Assembly (NCBI RefSeq): GCF_000428885.1
Contig: NZ_AUAU01000016.1
Location: 1 to 64,000, forward strand
DNA: 64,000 bases
DNA from: Geothrix fermentans DSM 14018
GTDB lineage: Bacteria; Acidobacteriota; Holophagae; Holophagales; Holophagaceae
Direction of reading: 5' to 3'
A program made the position numbers and the translations under genes. Of this stretch, positions 1-7,740 are shown piece by piece. The notes under the pieces are model-generated. The model had not been told where the DNA came from and ran no database searches. It saw nothing but the letters and a program-made list of their open reading frames with translations. Position 1 is the stretch's first letter. Every line of letters begins with the position of its first letter.

Positions 1-333
1 TTTCCCATTACGCCAGCCAGGGCGTCCGGGTTCAGCGCATCCTCACCGACAACGGCATGTGCTACCACTCGAAGCTGGTCCAAGCTGTCTGCGAGGCCCA
101 AGACATCCGGCACAGCTTCACCCGGCCTTACCGCCCTCAGACCAACGGCAAGGCCGAACGGTTCATCCAGACAGCCCTTCGCGAGTGGGCCTACCGCCTG
201 GCCTACCAATCCTCAGAACAGCGGAGCCAAGCCCTCAAAGCCTGGCTCCACCACTACAATCACCACAGGTCCCACTCAGCCCTCGGCGGTCTCGCCCCCG
301 CTCAAAAGCTGAACAACGTCCTTGGCCGCGACA
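1..333 (+). mobile_element. Right end of an IS481-family insertion sequence
   Basis: The element end is placed after GCGACA (328-333), because IS481-type elements start with TGT and end with ACA, and because the next six bases are GCTAGC, which fits the NCTAGN target preference known for IS481. The left end and the second copy of the target hexamer are outside the window, so the boundary is an inference. Confidence 0.6.
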
Positions 334-338
334 GCTAG
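1..338 (+). CDS. IS481-type transposase, C-terminal part (5' end outside window)
   Basis: The readable frame begins before the window edge (codons in frame from base 3) and gives about 111 residues of a DDE (rve) integrase core. The segment TDNG holds the second catalytic Asp, and RPYRPQTNGKAERF carries the third acidic residue. The HHYNHHRSHSALGG tail is typical of IS481-family transposases. The stop TAG lies inside the hexamer GCTAGC (334-339), so it appears to come from the target rather than from the element. The last bases overlap the stop codon of the convergent phosphatase gene. It is partial only because of the window edge; nothing seen here shows that it is broken. Confidence 0.88.
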   Translation, partial: SHYASQGVRVQRILTDNGMCYHSKLVQAVCEAQDIRHSFTRPYRPQTNGKAERFIQTALREWAYRLAYQSSEQRSQALKAWLHHYNHHRSHSALGGLAPAQKLNNVLGRDS

Positions 339-2266
339 CGCTTCAGGATGAGCAGCGTCAGGTCGTCCGCCAGCGGGCGCCCCTGGGTGAAGGCCATCAC
401 ATCCCCGAGGATGGAGGCCTGCAGGTCCTCGGAGGGGCCCGCCAGCAGCGCTTCCAGGCGCGCCTCCCCGTAGAACGCGCCGTCGGGCGCCTGGGCCTCG
501 GACAGGCCGTCCGTGTAGAACACCAGGCCATCACCCGGTTCCAGCACCCCTTCGCTGGCCTCCAGCGCCGCCCTGAACTGGGTGGCGCTGAGGCCCACGC
601 CCAGCCCGCGCGGATGGAGGCGCGACACCCGCCCGTCCGCGCGGCGCAAGAAGGCGGAAGGATGGCCCGCCCGCACGAACCGGTAGCGGCCCGTGCGCGG
701 GTGGAAGGTGCCGTAGGCCAGGGTGAGGAAGAGGTGGCGGTCGTGGCCCTGGCACCAGATCGCGTTGAGGCGGTCGGCCACCTCGACGGGATCGAGGGCC
801 TGCTTGTCCAGGGCGGACAGCACCCCTTTGGTCTCCGCGGCGTAGAAGGCCGCGCTGGTGCCCTTGCCGCTGACGTCCAGGATGAGGAAGGCCAGGCTCC
901 CGTCCGCCAGGGGGAACAGGTCGTAGTAGTCTCCGGCCACCTCGCGGGCCGGCAGGATGGTGGCCCGCACCGAAGGCATCCGCAGGGCCTCCAGGTCCGG
1001 CAGCAGGCGCATCTGGACCTCGCGGGCCACGCGCAGCTCCTCCTCCATGCGCAGGCGTTCCTCCCGCTCGGCGGCGGCGGCCTGGAGGCGCCCGGCCATC
1101 TCGTTGAAGGCGGAGGAGAGCTGGGCCACCTGGTCGCGGCCCCGGGGCCGGATGCGGGCGGAGAAGTCCCCGTGGCTGAGGCGCGCCACCCCCTCGTGCA
1201 GGCCGTTCACGGCGCGGCCCAGGGACCAGGCCAGAACCAGCCCCAGGACCGCCGCCACGGCCTGGGCCATGAGCAGGCCCACCAGCGCCAGGGAGACCAT
1301 CACGATGGCCTTCACGGTGCCCTCGGACAGCGCCTGCCGCTCGCCGGAGCGGAACCCGGCGAAGAGGGCGTACAGGTTGGTCTCCGGCGTGGCGGTCAGC
1401 ACCATGGGCCGCCCCGTGGACCAGTCGAGGATGGGGAAGGCCAGGGGCGGCAAGTGGAAGGGCGCGAACAGGCCGGATCCCTGGAGCGCCTGGCCCCTGG
1501 CCCAGCTGGCGAGGGTCTCCCGCTGGCCCACGAGGACGGGTGCCTCCTTGTCCGTCCGCCGGCCGCCGGCCTTGATCGTGAGCGTCTCCTCCCCCTTGTG
1601 GCCCTCCTTCCGGGGGGTGAGCTGGAACACCACCTGGCCTCCCGCCAGCGCCTGGGCCCGGTCGCCCAGCACGCCCAGGTTCAGCGACAGGAGGCGGTAG
1701 CCGCCGGCCTCCTTGCGCACGGCCCGCAGGTAGGTGTCCTTCCGCCCGGCCCCGGCGCCCGCATCCCGGCTGTCCGCCCAGACCATGCCCAGGAAGGCGC
1801 CGTCCACCCCCCCGGGCAGCTCGCGGACGTGGTCGACCCAGGCCCCGTGGTAGGTGCGCAGGGCCTGGAGGGCCGCCGCATCCGTGGGTTCCCCGTTGGC
1901 GGTCCTCAGGGCCTCCTCCCAGGCCGCCAGCGTCTGCTGGGTGGAGCGGCTCACCTGGGCGCCGAGCCCCAGCCAGCTCAGGGACAGGAGCATCAGGGCC
2001 AGGGCCGCCACTGGGAGCACGGACATCAGGGCGAGGATCACCCACAGCCGCCGAGAGACCCGGAACAGGAGCCGGTCCCAGACCCAGCGCAGGGCGCGGC
2101 CGAGGAGGACCAGCCCGCCGACCCAGGCCAGGAAGGCCGCGCAGCCGGAGTCCACGGGCCTCAGGGCCAGGGGCAGGCCGAAGGCCAGCAGCACCCAGGG
2201 CCAGTGGCGGCGAAGCCGGAAGGCGGCCCAGCCGCGGCGGATCAGGTCTCCCAGGCGACGGAGCAT
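335..2266 (-). CDS. Membrane HAMP-SpoIIE (PP2C-type) serine phosphatase, RsbU-like
   Basis: A 643-residue membrane sensor phosphatase. Hydrophobic segments lie at about residues 20-60 and 75-105, followed by a periplasmic region to about 315, a further membrane segment at about 318-348, a HAMP linker at about 345-395, a short coiled coil, and a SpoIIE/PP2C phosphatase domain from about 430 to the end. The metal-binding acidic residues are visible in AGDYYD, DVSGKG, YTDGLSE and ADDLTLL. In known systems such enzymes dephosphorylate STAS anti-anti-sigma factors in a partner-switching cascade. It lies 7 bases downstream of fabG on the same strand and may be cotranscribed. Its stop codon sits in the target hexamer of the neighbouring insertion sequence, so the protein is intact. 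Confidence 0.9.
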   Translation of the reverse strand: MLRRLGDLIRRGWAAFRLRRHWPWVLLAFGLPLALRPVDSGCAAFLAWVGGLVLLGRALRWVWDRLLFRVSRRLWVILALMSVLPVAALALMLLSLSWLGLGAQVSRSTQQTLAAWEEALRTANGEPTDAAALQALRTYHGAWVDHVRELPGGVDGAFLGMVWADSRDAGAGAGRKDTYLRAVRKEAGGYRLLSLNLGVLGDRAQALAGGQVVFQLTPRKEGHKGEETLTIKAGGRRTDKEAPVLVGQRETLASWARGQALQGSGLFAPFHLPPLAFPILDWSTGRPMVLTATPETNLYALFAGFRSGERQALSEGTVKAIVMVSLALVGLLMAQAVAAVLGLVLAWSLGRAVNGLHEGVARLSHGDFSARIRPRGRDQVAQLSSAFNEMAGRLQAAAAEREERLRMEEELRVAREVQMRLLPDLEALRMPSVRATILPAREVAGDYYDLFPLADGSLAFLILDVSGKGTSAAFYAAETKGVLSALDKQALDPVEVADRLNAIWCQGHDRHLFLTLAYGTFHPRTGRYRFVRAGHPSAFLRRADGRVSRLHPRGLGVGLSATQFRAALEASEGVLEPGDGLVFYTDGLSEAQAPDGAFYGEARLEALLAGPSEDLQASILGDVMAFTQGRPLADDLTLLILKR

Positions 2267-2273
2267 GGCGCGC

Positions 2274-3020
2274 TCAGGCCATCAGCATGCCGCCGTTGAC
2301 ACTGAGCACCTGGCCCGTGATGTAACCGGCCTCCTCGCTGGCGAGGAAGGCCACGGCGGAGGAGATGTCGTCGGGCGTGCCCATGCGGCCCAGGGGGATC
2401 TGCTTGGTGAACTCGGTCTTCACGTCGTCGGGCAGGCCGGCGGTCATGGCCGTCTCGATGTAGCCCGGCGTCACGGCGTTCGCGGTGACATTGCGGCTGG
2501 CCAGCTCCCGCGCCACGGACTTGGTGAGGCCGATGAGGCCCGCCTTGGCCGCCACGTAGTTCGCCTGGCCCGGGTTGCCCATCTGGCCCACCACGGAGGC
2601 GATGTTGATGATGCGGCCCCAACGCTGCTTCATCATGGGCTTGGTGGCGGCCTGGATGGCCGCCCAGGCGCCCTTGAGGTTGGTGTCGATCACCGCGTCC
2701 CAGTCCTCCTCCTTCATCTGGATGAGGAGCTTGTCGCGGGTGATGCCGGCGTTGTTCACCAGGATGTGGATGGCGCCGTGGCGCTCCACGGTGGTCGCCA
2801 CGGCGGCCTTCACGGACGCGGTGTCCGAGAGGTCCGCCACCACCACGTCCGACTTCCCGCCGGCCTCCGTGATGGCGTCCGCCACCTCCTGGAGCTTCCT
2901 CAGCGTGCGGGCCGCGCAAACCACCGTGGCGCCCTGGGCGGCGAGCCGCTTGGCGATGGCTTCGCCGATGCCCTGGCTGGCGCCGGTGACGAGGGCGACC
3001 TTGCCCTGAAGGCTGAACAT
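2274..3020 (-). CDS. fabG: 3-oxoacyl-ACP reductase FabG
   Basis: A 248-residue classical short-chain dehydrogenase that reduces 3-oxoacyl-ACP with NADPH in the fatty-acid elongation cycle in the cytoplasm. The nucleotide-binding GASQGIG is at residues 13-19, NNAG at 89-92, and the catalytic Ser142, Tyr155 and Lys159 are present (NIAS and NYVAAK). Length and C-terminus (YITGQVLSVNGGM) match FabG. The start is supported by GGAGG five bases upstream of the ATG. fabD and plsX are over 10 kb away and fabI is near 53 kb, so the fatty-acid genes are dispersed. Confidence 0.93.
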   Translation of the reverse strand: MFSLQGKVALVTGASQGIGEAIAKRLAAQGATVVCAARTLRKLQEVADAITEAGGKSDVVVADLSDTASVKAAVATTVERHGAIHILVNNAGITRDKLLIQMKEEDWDAVIDTNLKGAWAAIQAATKPMMKQRWGRIINIASVVGQMGNPGQANYVAAKAGLIGLTKSVARELASRNVTANAVTPGYIETAMTAGLPDDVKTEFTKQIPLGRMGTPDDISSAVAFLASEEAGYITGQVLSVNGGMLMA

Positions 3021-3080
3021 GGGACCTCCGAACGGATGAGGGACCAGTCTAGCAAGGGCCCCGGGCGCGGCCCCGTCCGG

Positions 3081-4112
3081 CTATTTCAGGGCCTCCAGCC
3101 ACCGGGCCAGCGGCGCCAGGTCCGCCAGGGGGGTGTCGTCGCCGTAGGCCGCGAGGGCGGAGGCCCCGTCCAGGCCGGTGCGGGGCCGTGTCTCGCGCTT
3201 GAAGAGGTGGTTCGCCTCGGGCACCTGGATGACGGTGCCATTGAACCCCGGCGGCACGGCCTCCGGCTGCCAGGTCTGCACGTCGCGGTCCCCCCACGCC
3301 ACCGCGCAGGGCACCGGCAGGCGCTGGGCCAGGGCCCAGGGATCCAGATCCAGGGTGGCGCGGACGAAGCCCCGGCTCTCTGGCTGGGCCAGGGCCCGGG
3401 CCAGCTTGACGACGCCCGGGGCCACTTGGGCGCCGGCCTCCGGCAGGGGCTTGTCGTGGCGGATGGAGGCCTCGGCCGCCTCCAGGTAGGCGAGGTTGGC
3501 CTGGGCCACCTCCGCCGGGGCCCCGGCCGCGTCGAGCTGAGCCTTCACCTGGGCGAGGATCACGCGCCCCATGCTGAGTCCGGGCATGGCCAGCAGGAGG
3601 GCGGCATCGGCCTCCCCGGCGGCCAGGAGGGACAGCAGGGCGCCCTCGCTGTGGCCCACCAGCAGCAGCTTCTTCCCCTTCGCCTCGGGCAGGGCGCGGG
3701 CGGTGCGCATCGCCGCCTTGATATCGCCCACCTGGGCGTCCAGGGAGATGTCGAGCTTGGGGTCCTTCGACCCGATGAACCGCTTGTCGTAGCGCAGGGA
3801 GCCGATGCCCCGGCCCTGCAGCCAGGCCGCCAGGTCCCGTCCGCCGTGGCTGGGCACGGGGATCAGGGGATTGGACCACTCCCGGTCCGTGGGGCCCGAT
3901 CCCGCCACCATGACCGCGAAGTACGGGTGCGCTCCGCCGGCCCGGACGCTGCCCTTCAGGGGGAAGGCGTTGAAGCCCGGGAAGGCGATGGCTCGGTCGG
4001 TCGCGGCCGCCTGGACGGCCGGCGCGGTGGCCGGCGCGGGAGCCTGGACCGGCACCGGCTGGGCGAGGGCCCCGAGGGCCGCGGCGGAAAGGCAAGGCCA
4101 GACTGGGTTCAT
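3081..4112 (-). CDS. Secreted or lipid-facing alpha/beta hydrolase
   Basis: A 343-residue protein starting with a signal-like stretch (MNPVWPCLSAAALGALAQ) and a proline/alanine-rich linker to about residue 38. It has an alpha/beta-hydrolase core with the nucleophile motif GHSEG (Ser155), and a late His in the segment EANHLF that would complete the triad. The start was chosen because GGAGAG lies just upstream of this ATG and the signal peptide begins there; the open frame continues further upstream into the divergent gene but without hydrolase content. The substrate is unknown; esterase or peptidase activity is possible. It is divergent from marR across a 117-base intergenic region. Confidence 0.8.
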   Translation of the reverse strand: MNPVWPCLSAAALGALAQPVPVQAPAPATAPAVQAAATDRAIAFPGFNAFPLKGSVRAGGAHPYFAVMVAGSGPTDREWSNPLIPVPSHGGRDLAAWLQGRGIGSLRYDKRFIGSKDPKLDISLDAQVGDIKAAMRTARALPEAKGKKLLLVGHSEGALLSLLAAGEADAALLLAMPGLSMGRVILAQVKAQLDAAGAPAEVAQANLAYLEAAEASIRHDKPLPEAGAQVAPGVVKLARALAQPESRGFVRATLDLDPWALAQRLPVPCAVAWGDRDVQTWQPEAVPPGFNGTVIQVPEANHLFKRETRPRTGLDGASALAAYGDDTPLADLAPLARWLEALK

Positions 4113-4154
4113 GATCTCTCCGGGCGGCGTGGGCATCCCCCACCCAGGTAGATG

Positions 4155-4183
4155 TTGACAGGGCGGCAGCTCGTTCCCAGAAT
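4155..4183 (+). promoter_or_regulatory. Sigma-70-type promoter of the marR-tolC-emrAB operon
   Basis: A perfect -35 TTGACA (4155-4160), a 17-base spacer and CAGAAT (4178-4183, 4 of 6 matches to TATAAT) lie 47 bases before the marR start. Predicted by pattern only. Confidence 0.6.
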
Positions 4184-4184
4184 C

Positions 4185-4198
4185 ACTGCTCTGGCAGT
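4185..4198 (+). promoter_or_regulatory. Candidate MarR operator palindrome
   Basis: The inverted repeat ACTGC-TCTG-GCAGT directly follows the predicted -10 box and should cover the transcription start. That position suits autorepression by the MarR-family protein encoded just downstream. This is inference from position and symmetry. Confidence 0.45.
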
Positions 4199-4229
4199 TA
4201 TTGCTTAGGCACCAAACCAGGAATCCACC

Positions 4230-4709
4230 ATGGACCACGAGCCGGCGGCGGAGCCGCTCTACACCCCCGAGAACTACAACCCGGAAGACAGCCTGGGCCG
4301 CCTGATCGCGGACGTCTCCCGGAGCATCCTGGCGGGCTTCGATGAGGAGCTGGCCACCCAGGGCATGGGCATCACCGGGGCCCAGTGGGTGATCCTCATG
4401 CGCATCGCCCGGGGCTGCGCCACCACCGCGGCGGAGCTCTGCCGCTTCGGCCACTGCGACACCGGCTCCATGACCCGCATGCTGGACCGCCTGGAGGAGA
4501 AGGGCCTGATCCGCCGGGTCCCCAGCAGCAGGGATCGCCGGATCACCCGCCTGGAGCTGACGGAGGCGGGCCAGGAGCTGCTGCCCCACCTGCCCCCGGT
4601 GGCCGTCAAGGTGCTGAACGCGCACCTCAAGGGCTTCTCGCGGACCGAGCTGGACCAGCTCAAGGGCTTCCTGAACCGCATCCGGGCCAACAGCGGGCTG
4701 CCCGCATGA
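4230..4709 (+). CDS. MarR-family transcriptional regulator
   Basis: A 159-residue winged-helix regulator. The DNA-binding core covers about residues 50-125 (TTAAELCRFGHCDTGSMTRM as recognition region, with SSRDRRITRLELT as wing), flanked by helices used for dimerisation. It is the first gene of an efflux operon (outer-membrane factor, membrane-fusion protein, MFS pump), an arrangement in which MarR proteins usually repress the pump and release DNA when they bind a small phenolic or lipophilic ligand. The next frame overlaps its stop, but the real tolC-type start is 39 bases further on. Confidence 0.9.
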   Translation: MDHEPAAEPLYTPENYNPEDSLGRLIADVSRSILAGFDEELATQGMGITGAQWVILMRIARGCATTAAELCRFGHCDTGSMTRMLDRLEEKGLIRRVPSSRDRRITRLELTEAGQELLPHLPPVAVKVLNAHLKGFSRTELDQLKGFLNRIRANSGLPA

Positions 4710-4747
4710 CCCGCCCGACACCGCACTCAAGATCCATGGAGGCTCTC

Positions 4748-6136
4748 ATGTCCTGCACCAGCTCGCGGGCCCTCGGGGCGCTCGCCCTCGCCCTGGCGGG
4801 TGCAGGCGCGGCCGGGGCCCAGACATCCCCTGCCCCTGCTCCAGCCCAGGCGGTCCAGCCGGCCCCCGCTCCGGCGCACCAGCCGGCCCACACCGTTCGG
4901 CTCACCCTGGTCCAGGCGCTGAAGACCGCCCTCGACCAGAACCCCCGAGTGCAGCAGTCCCTGCTGACCATCGCCGAGAGCGGCGACGACCGCAGGGCCG
5001 CCGCGGCCGCCCTCATGCCCCAGGTGGCGGCCCAGGCCTTCGGCCAGCGCAACAAGTACAACCTCGACGCCCTGATGGGCCTGCCGCAGCCAGGCGGCCC
5101 CGAGCTGGTGGGCCCCTTCAACTGGGGCCAGGCGGGCGTGGAGGCCCAGGTCTCCCTCTTCGACCTCAGCCTCTGGAAGAAGTGGCGGGCTTCCCGCCAT
5201 GCGGAGGACGCCGCCCGCGCCCAGGGCCGCGCCGTGCGCGAGGAGGTGGCCGCCCTGGTGGTGGGCCAGTACCTGCGGGCCCTCCGCGCCGCCGCGGCCG
5301 TGAAGGCCGGCGAATCCCGGGTGGAGCTGGCCGAGGCCCTGGCGAAGCTGGCGGAGAACCAGCAGAAGCAGGGCGTCAGCACCAAGCTCGACACCCTCCG
5401 CTCCCAGGTGCAGCTGCAGACCGAGCGCCAGCGCCTCATCCAGGCCCAGACCCAGCGCACCACCGCCCTGGCCGGCCTGGGCCGCCTGCTGGATCTCGCC
5501 CCCGGCACCCGCATCGAGCTGGCCGACACCCTCACGGCTCCAGTCCTGCCCGGCGGAGGCTTCGACGAGGCCTACCGCGCGGGCCTGGCCCAGCGCCCGG
5601 AGCTGGCGGCCCTCGACGCCCGGGAGCGGGCTGCGGCGAACCTGCGCCAGGCGGCCCAGGGCCTGCGCCTGCCCACCCTGGTCGCCTCCGGGACCCTGGG
5701 GTCCACCGGCCTCCAGTCCGAATCCTGGGCCCACACCTACCAGGTCTCGGTGGGCCTCCGGATCCCGCTCTTCACCGGCGGCCTCGTGTCCTCGCAGATC
5801 TCCCGCGCCCGCTCCGAGGAGAGCCGGGTCCAGGAGGCCCGCCGCGATGTGCGCGCCCAGGTGGGCTACGAGGTGCAGGTGGCGCAGGCCGAGCTGGACG
5901 CCGCCGCCCACGAGGTGGAGGTCTCGAACCTGGCCGCCACCCTGTCAGATGAGGCCCTCCTCCAGGCCCGGCACCGCTTCGAGGCCGGCGTGAGCAACAA
6001 CATCGAAGTGATCAACGCTCAGGATGAGCTGGCCCGGGCCACCGACAACCAGATCAGCGCCCTCTACCGCCTGAACCAGGCCCGCGTGGACCTGGCCCGG
6101 GCCACCGGCCAGCTCGAACAGACCTTCGCCCGCTGA
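4748..6136 (+). CDS. TolC-family outer-membrane efflux protein
   Basis: A 462-residue outer-membrane factor. It has a signal peptide (about residues 1-25, ending AGAQ), a short Pro/Ala linker, and two OEP repeats of long helices with beta segments, forming the trimeric channel that spans the outer membrane and periplasm. The start was chosen because GGAGG lies five bases before this ATG and gives the signal peptide directly; an upstream in-frame ATG at 4706 lacks such a site. It is followed with a 1-base-type overlap region by the membrane-fusion gene, so it probably serves that MFS pump. Confidence 0.9.
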   Translation: MSCTSSRALGALALALAGAGAAGAQTSPAPAPAQAVQPAPAPAHQPAHTVRLTLVQALKTALDQNPRVQQSLLTIAESGDDRRAAAAALMPQVAAQAFGQRNKYNLDALMGLPQPGGPELVGPFNWGQAGVEAQVSLFDLSLWKKWRASRHAEDAARAQGRAVREEVAALVVGQYLRALRAAAAVKAGESRVELAEALAKLAENQQKQGVSTKLDTLRSQVQLQTERQRLIQAQTQRTTALAGLGRLLDLAPGTRIELADTLTAPVLPGGGFDEAYRAGLAQRPELAALDARERAAANLRQAAQGLRLPTLVASGTLGSTGLQSESWAHTYQVSVGLRIPLFTGGLVSSQISRARSEESRVQEARRDVRAQVGYEVQVAQAELDAAAHEVEVSNLAATLSDEALLQARHRFEAGVSNNIEVINAQDELARATDNQISALYRLNQARVDLARATGQLEQTFAR

Positions 6137-6147
6137 TGGAGACTTCC

Positions 6148-7260
6148 ATGACCCAAGACGCCTCCCCCGTTCAGGATTCCCCCAGCGGCGCGGCCGCCGC
6201 CGGCATCTCCAAGGCCATCCGCGCCCTCCTCATCGGCACGCCCCTCGCCCTCCTCCTCGGCGGGGGCATGTGGCTCTACTCCCGCAACCGCGTGAGCACG
6301 GACGACGCCCAAGTGGACGGCCACCTGGTGCCCGTCTCCTGCCGCGTCTACGGCACCGTGGAGAAGGTGCTGGTGGAGGACAACCAGGCCGTGAAGGCCG
6401 GCGATCCCCTGGTGGCCGTGGACCCCCGCGACATCCAGGCCCGCCTCGACCAGGCCAGGGCCGCGCTCGCCCAGGCCCGGGCCCAGGTCGCGGGCGCCCA
6501 GGCCGACCTGGAGCGCTCCCGCGTGGCCTTCCAGCAGGCCAGGGGCTCGGACCTGGAGACGGCCAAGGCCAACCTCGATTCCAAGAAGGCCAGCCTCGAC
6601 AAGGCGAAGACCGATGTCCAGCGCATGAAGCCCTTGGCGGAGCGCGAGGAGATCTCCGCCCAGCAGTTCGACGGCATCCGCACCCAGGCCGAGGTGGCCG
6701 ATGGCGACTGGCGCGCCGCCCAGCAGCGCATGGCCTCCCTCCAGCGCGAGGCGGACATCCGCAAGGTGGCCGTGGGCGCGGCCGAGGCCCGCCTGGCCTC
6801 CGCCCAGGCCCAGGTGGAGCAGGCCCGCGCCGCCCAGGAGGGCCTGGAGCTGCAGCTCGGCTACACCCGCATCCTGGCCCCTGTGGATGGCGTCGTCACG
6901 CGCCGCATCGTGGAGGCCGGCCAGACCATCCAGCCCGGCCAGGGCCTGCTCACCCTCATCCCCCTGCACCAGACCTGGGTGACGGCGAACTTCAAGGAGA
7001 CTCAGCTCGCGAAGGTGAGGCCCGGCCAGGAGGCCGAGATCAAGGTGGACATGAACGGCGTGGTGCTGAAGGCCCGCGTGGACTCCATCGCCGGCTCCAC
7101 AGGCTCGCGCATGAGCCTGCTCCCCCCCGAGAACGCCGTGGGCAACTTCGTGAAGGTGGTCCAGCGCATCCCCGTGAAGATCCACATCGACGAGGCCGAC
7201 GCCCAGAAGGTCATCCTCCGCCCCGGCATGAACGTCGAGGCCACGGTGTTCGTGAAATGA
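6148..7260 (+). CDS. emrA: EmrA/HlyD-type membrane-fusion protein
   Basis: A 370-residue periplasmic adaptor. A cytoplasmic N-terminus leads to one membrane helix (about residues 18-40), a biotinyl-lipoyl half (STDDAQVDGHLVPVSCRVYG), a long alanine/glutamine-rich coiled-coil hairpin (about 90-210), the second lipoyl half (LGYTRILAPVDGVV) and a beta-barrel domain. This is the EmrA architecture that links an inner-membrane MFS pump to a TolC channel. The start at this ATG has GGAGA at the same spacing as the upstream gene; an in-frame ATG at 6136 is the alternative. Its own stop codon is fused to the left inverted repeat of the inserted GxxExxY element. Confidence 0.88.
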   Translation: MTQDASPVQDSPSGAAAAGISKAIRALLIGTPLALLLGGGMWLYSRNRVSTDDAQVDGHLVPVSCRVYGTVEKVLVEDNQAVKAGDPLVAVDPRDIQARLDQARAALAQARAQVAGAQADLERSRVAFQQARGSDLETAKANLDSKKASLDKAKTDVQRMKPLAEREEISAQQFDGIRTQAEVADGDWRAAQQRMASLQREADIRKVAVGAAEARLASAQAQVEQARAAQEGLELQLGYTRILAPVDGVVTRRIVEAGQTIQPGQGLLTLIPLHQTWVTANFKETQLAKVRPGQEAEIKVDMNGVVLKARVDSIAGSTGSRMSLLPPENAVGNFVKVVQRIPVKIHIDEADAQKVILRPGMNVEATVFVK

Positions 7261-7691
7261 AACCACACTCGCAGAGGATCGCGGAGGAGGCTGAGGGTCG
7301 CGGAGACTTTCCCCATGCTGCCGTCACCGAATCCATCATCGCCGCAGCCATCAAGGTCCAGAAGGCCTCGGGGCCTGGGCTTCTCGAATCGGCATACCAG
7401 GCCTGCCTGATCCACGAGCTCAAGAAGGGCGGGCACGCGGTCCCCAGCCAGGTGCCGCTGGACATCCAATACGATGACCTCCGCATCGAAGGGGCCTACC
7501 GCATGGACCTCCTGGTGGATGGCGTCGTGGTCGTGGAGCTGAAGACCGTGGATCACCTGCTGGATCTTCACCATGCCCAGGTCTTCAGCTACCTCAGGTT
7601 CTCAGGCAAGGAAGTGGGCCTTCTTCTCAATTTCTGGTCCTGGCCCCTGAAAGACGGCGGCATCAAACGAATCGTGAGAACCAGAACTTGA
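7257..7691 (+). CDS. GxxExxY protein (PD-(D/E)XK nuclease-like), element-borne
   Basis: A 144-residue protein with the family signature G41-L-L-E44-S-A-Y47. A PD-(D/E)XK-like core is visible: Asp84 (YRMD), Glu94-Leu-Lys96 (VVELK) and Gln108 before a Tyr. The family is widespread and uncharacterised; a nuclease fold is established by family assignment, activity is not. The start ATG overlaps the emrA stop (ATGA), and residues 4-16 are encoded by the left inverted repeat itself. The gene separates emrA from emrB, which normally adjoin, so it looks like an insertion into an existing operon. Confidence 0.85.
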   Translation: MKPHSQRIAEEAEGRGDFPHAAVTESIIAAAIKVQKASGPGLLESAYQACLIHELKKGGHAVPSQVPLDIQYDDLRIEGAYRMDLLVDGVVVVELKTVDHLLDLHHAQVFSYLRFSGKEVGLLLNFWSWPLKDGGIKRIVRTRT

Positions 7692-7737
7692 TCTCCGCGA
7701 TCCCAGCTTTCTCCTCACTTCTCTGCGAGTGTCGTTT
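7260..7737. mobile_element. GxxExxY element A with terminal inverted repeats
   Basis: The left end AAACCACACTCGCAGAG (7260-7276) and the right end (7721-7737, reverse complement AAACGACACTCGCAGAG) match at 16 of 17 bases and enclose one gene, the GxxExxY protein. Further units of the type GCGGAG and CGGAGAC lie inside both ends. The element fills exactly the space between emrA and emrB. No clear target duplication is visible. Calling it mobile is inference. Confidence 0.6.
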
Positions 7738-7740
7738 TCT

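Noticed and set aside
59-4151. Very long open frames antisense to the SpoIIE phosphatase, fabG and hydrolase genes
   Set aside because: They have no recognisable domains, show compositions expected from GC-rich codon shadowing, and lie opposite genes with clear catalytic motifs. The same applies to antisense frames across the nuo operon.
7257-7691. GxxExxY gene as a normal member of the efflux operon
   Set aside because: The inverted repeats at its borders and a second copy with similar layout in an unrelated operon argue for insertion rather than shared function.
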